From positions 30,865,366 to 30,929,365 of the forward strand of contig CM057135.1 in assembly GCA_029964075.1 (NCBI GenBank): a DNA stretch of 64,000 nucleotides, given 5' to 3'. The notes under the pieces were generated by a model. It was not told the DNA's origin, did no database searches, and worked only from the letters and a program-made list of their open reading frames with translations. This document shows, one piece after another, positions 62,836 through 64,000 of the stretch (positions within the stretch are counted from its first letter, which is position 1; every line of letters begins with the position of its first letter). This stretch comes from Patiria pectinifera. Taxonomy: Eukaryota > Echinodermata > Asteroidea > Valvatida > Asterinidae. A program made the translations under genes and the position numbers.

Positions 62836-63724
62836 ACGGTCAGGAAGAACAAAACAAAGAAATTTAATTTAATTGCATATTACGAACTGTTCCCAATAAT
62901 GTCATCAACAGCGGAAAGCTGACTTTTTGAGACCTTCACAGCGGGACAAGCTTAATGGCAGAGTGTTTAATTGACGACGGAGGGGATGATCAATGTGGAG
63001 AAGGGAGCGGGAGGGGGTCATGACTTTTCGGGGGTATTTGGGTGTAAATTGGTACGTTCCCCTGTACGTTCCCCTGGTTTCCCTGCACGGATCCCGGAAT
63101 AGCTCTGTTCCTTCAAGTTTCCCAATTTATAAAATGTATTTTTTGCATCTTTTTTGTGGAGTTTACGTGAGTGTTTATCATATAGTACAGGAATTACTAA
63201 ATAAGCAGCACTGTTTAACAAAATATTAGAGAATTCAAAGCAGTCTTCTGGATGAGGAAGATTAATGCACAACACAACCTTGTGTCTATGTACAAACATC
63301 CACTGAAAATTGCATCATTCGTATTTTTAATCTTTTGATAAACCCTATAATATTATGACACATGAAACTGGACTACTCCTTTAACGCAAAAGAGAACAAG
63401 ACCATTAATTATGAAGTGCGCCATCTATTGTTGGAATTAAGTACACGCAACCTAAACAAAATAGACCATTAATTTTGATGTGCGCCATCTAGTGTTGGAA
63501 GCGCTCGCAACCTAAAAATTGCCTGATGCATCAACAATTTGCATATTGTTGTTAAACACATGACGCAAAATCGTACGATGGTAGCGCGCGATCTGATTGG
63601 TCCGATTCTCGTGGTCTCACTCTGTTTTTCTGGGCAGTTCGCGTTGTGTGATTCATCATGCAATGCAATGTGATTGAAAACTCACGTAGCCAGATATAGA
63701 AAAAGTGTCGAATTAGTTCGCACC

Positions 63725-63833
63725 ATGGCGGATCAGCTGCAACAGTGGCTGTTTTCGTCCGATCCTTTAGGGGATCTGGACCCGAATTTACAGTCTCCAG
63801 GCGGCAGTGATGTTCTTTTGGATGATATTGACG
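63725..63833 (+). CDS. First coding exon of an unidentified gene, cut by the window edge
   Basis: ATG in a good context (caccATGG) opens 36 codons, MADQLQQWLFSSDPLGDLD and on to SDVLLDDID. It ends at a GTATGT donor in phase 1. The acidic, Leu/Asp-rich peptide resembles an activation domain or bZIP-factor N-terminus, but no family can be named. The rest of the window (63834-64000) is its first intron. The exon is divergent from SQSTM1, and a GC-rich start region and intact splice site support a real gene. Confidence 0.55.
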
Positions 63834-64000
63834 GTATGTAAAAATTTCCACCTTTTTCGTGGCTCGGGTGTTGGGATGGGCGTCAGGAAAGTGTGTGTGT
63901 TTTGTGTTGCTGGTGGAAAAAAATCATTGATTGACATTTTGCAAACCATCATGTGTAGAAACTTTAAGACAAGTGTTTTATTTTATACATTTTGACAGTG

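Overview
This is a eukaryotic nuclear window of 64 kb. The genes are cut by many short introns with GT-AG (once GC-AG) borders, the spaces are AT-rich, and introns and spacers are full of small transposons. The proteins are clearly animal. The gene content, intron density and repeat types suggest a marine invertebrate deuterostome, most likely an echinoderm. That placement is inference; no sequence here fixes the species.

Layout, left to right. 1-3163 (minus): the 5' part of NUP98, running off the left edge, with an apparent second GLEBS exon. 3517-7240: spacer with an old tandem duplication. 7241-21554 (minus): complete ABCE1, 15 coding exons, 600 codons. Its introns hold a G-rich minisatellite, two pogo-like MITEs, a TTAA-type MITE, and a second TTAA-type MITE interrupted by a young LTR element. 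That LTR element (14446-20308) encodes a Gag and a two-finger C2H2 protein but no pol. 23760-33850: a cluster of three small two-exon genes of unknown function (95-100 aa). Two copies are nearly identical, and a 3.2 kb hAT-like insertion with an 8-bp target duplication splits the array. Each copy has an NF-kB-like site, an AP-1-like site and a TATA box. 37512-46810 (minus): complete OTUD4, 21 coding exons, 1099 aa. 49366-54545 (plus): complete TTC29, 9 coding exons, 467 aa. 57476-61033 (minus): complete SQSTM1/p62, 7 coding exons, 497 aa. 63725-63833 (plus): first coding exon of an unidentified gene.

How the genes relate. ABCE1 (ribosome recycling), OTUD4 (deubiquitinase/RNA-binding scaffold), TTC29 (axonemal factor), SQSTM1 (autophagy receptor) and NUP98 (nuclear pore) are separate housekeeping or cell-biology genes, not a pathway cluster. 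ABCE1, OTUD4 and TTC29 lie together on human 4q31, so their proximity here looks like retained ancestral linkage. OTUD4/TTC29 are divergent, TTC29/SQSTM1 are convergent, and SQSTM1 is divergent from the gene starting at 63725.

The most novel items are the pol-less Gag plus zinc-finger LTR element, the tandem small-gene family with immune-type promoters, the double-GLEBS NUP98 gene, and the hAT-like insertion whose two ends are both copies of one MITE. Exon borders were placed by eye from splice consensus, reading phase and family similarity; nothing was aligned by software.
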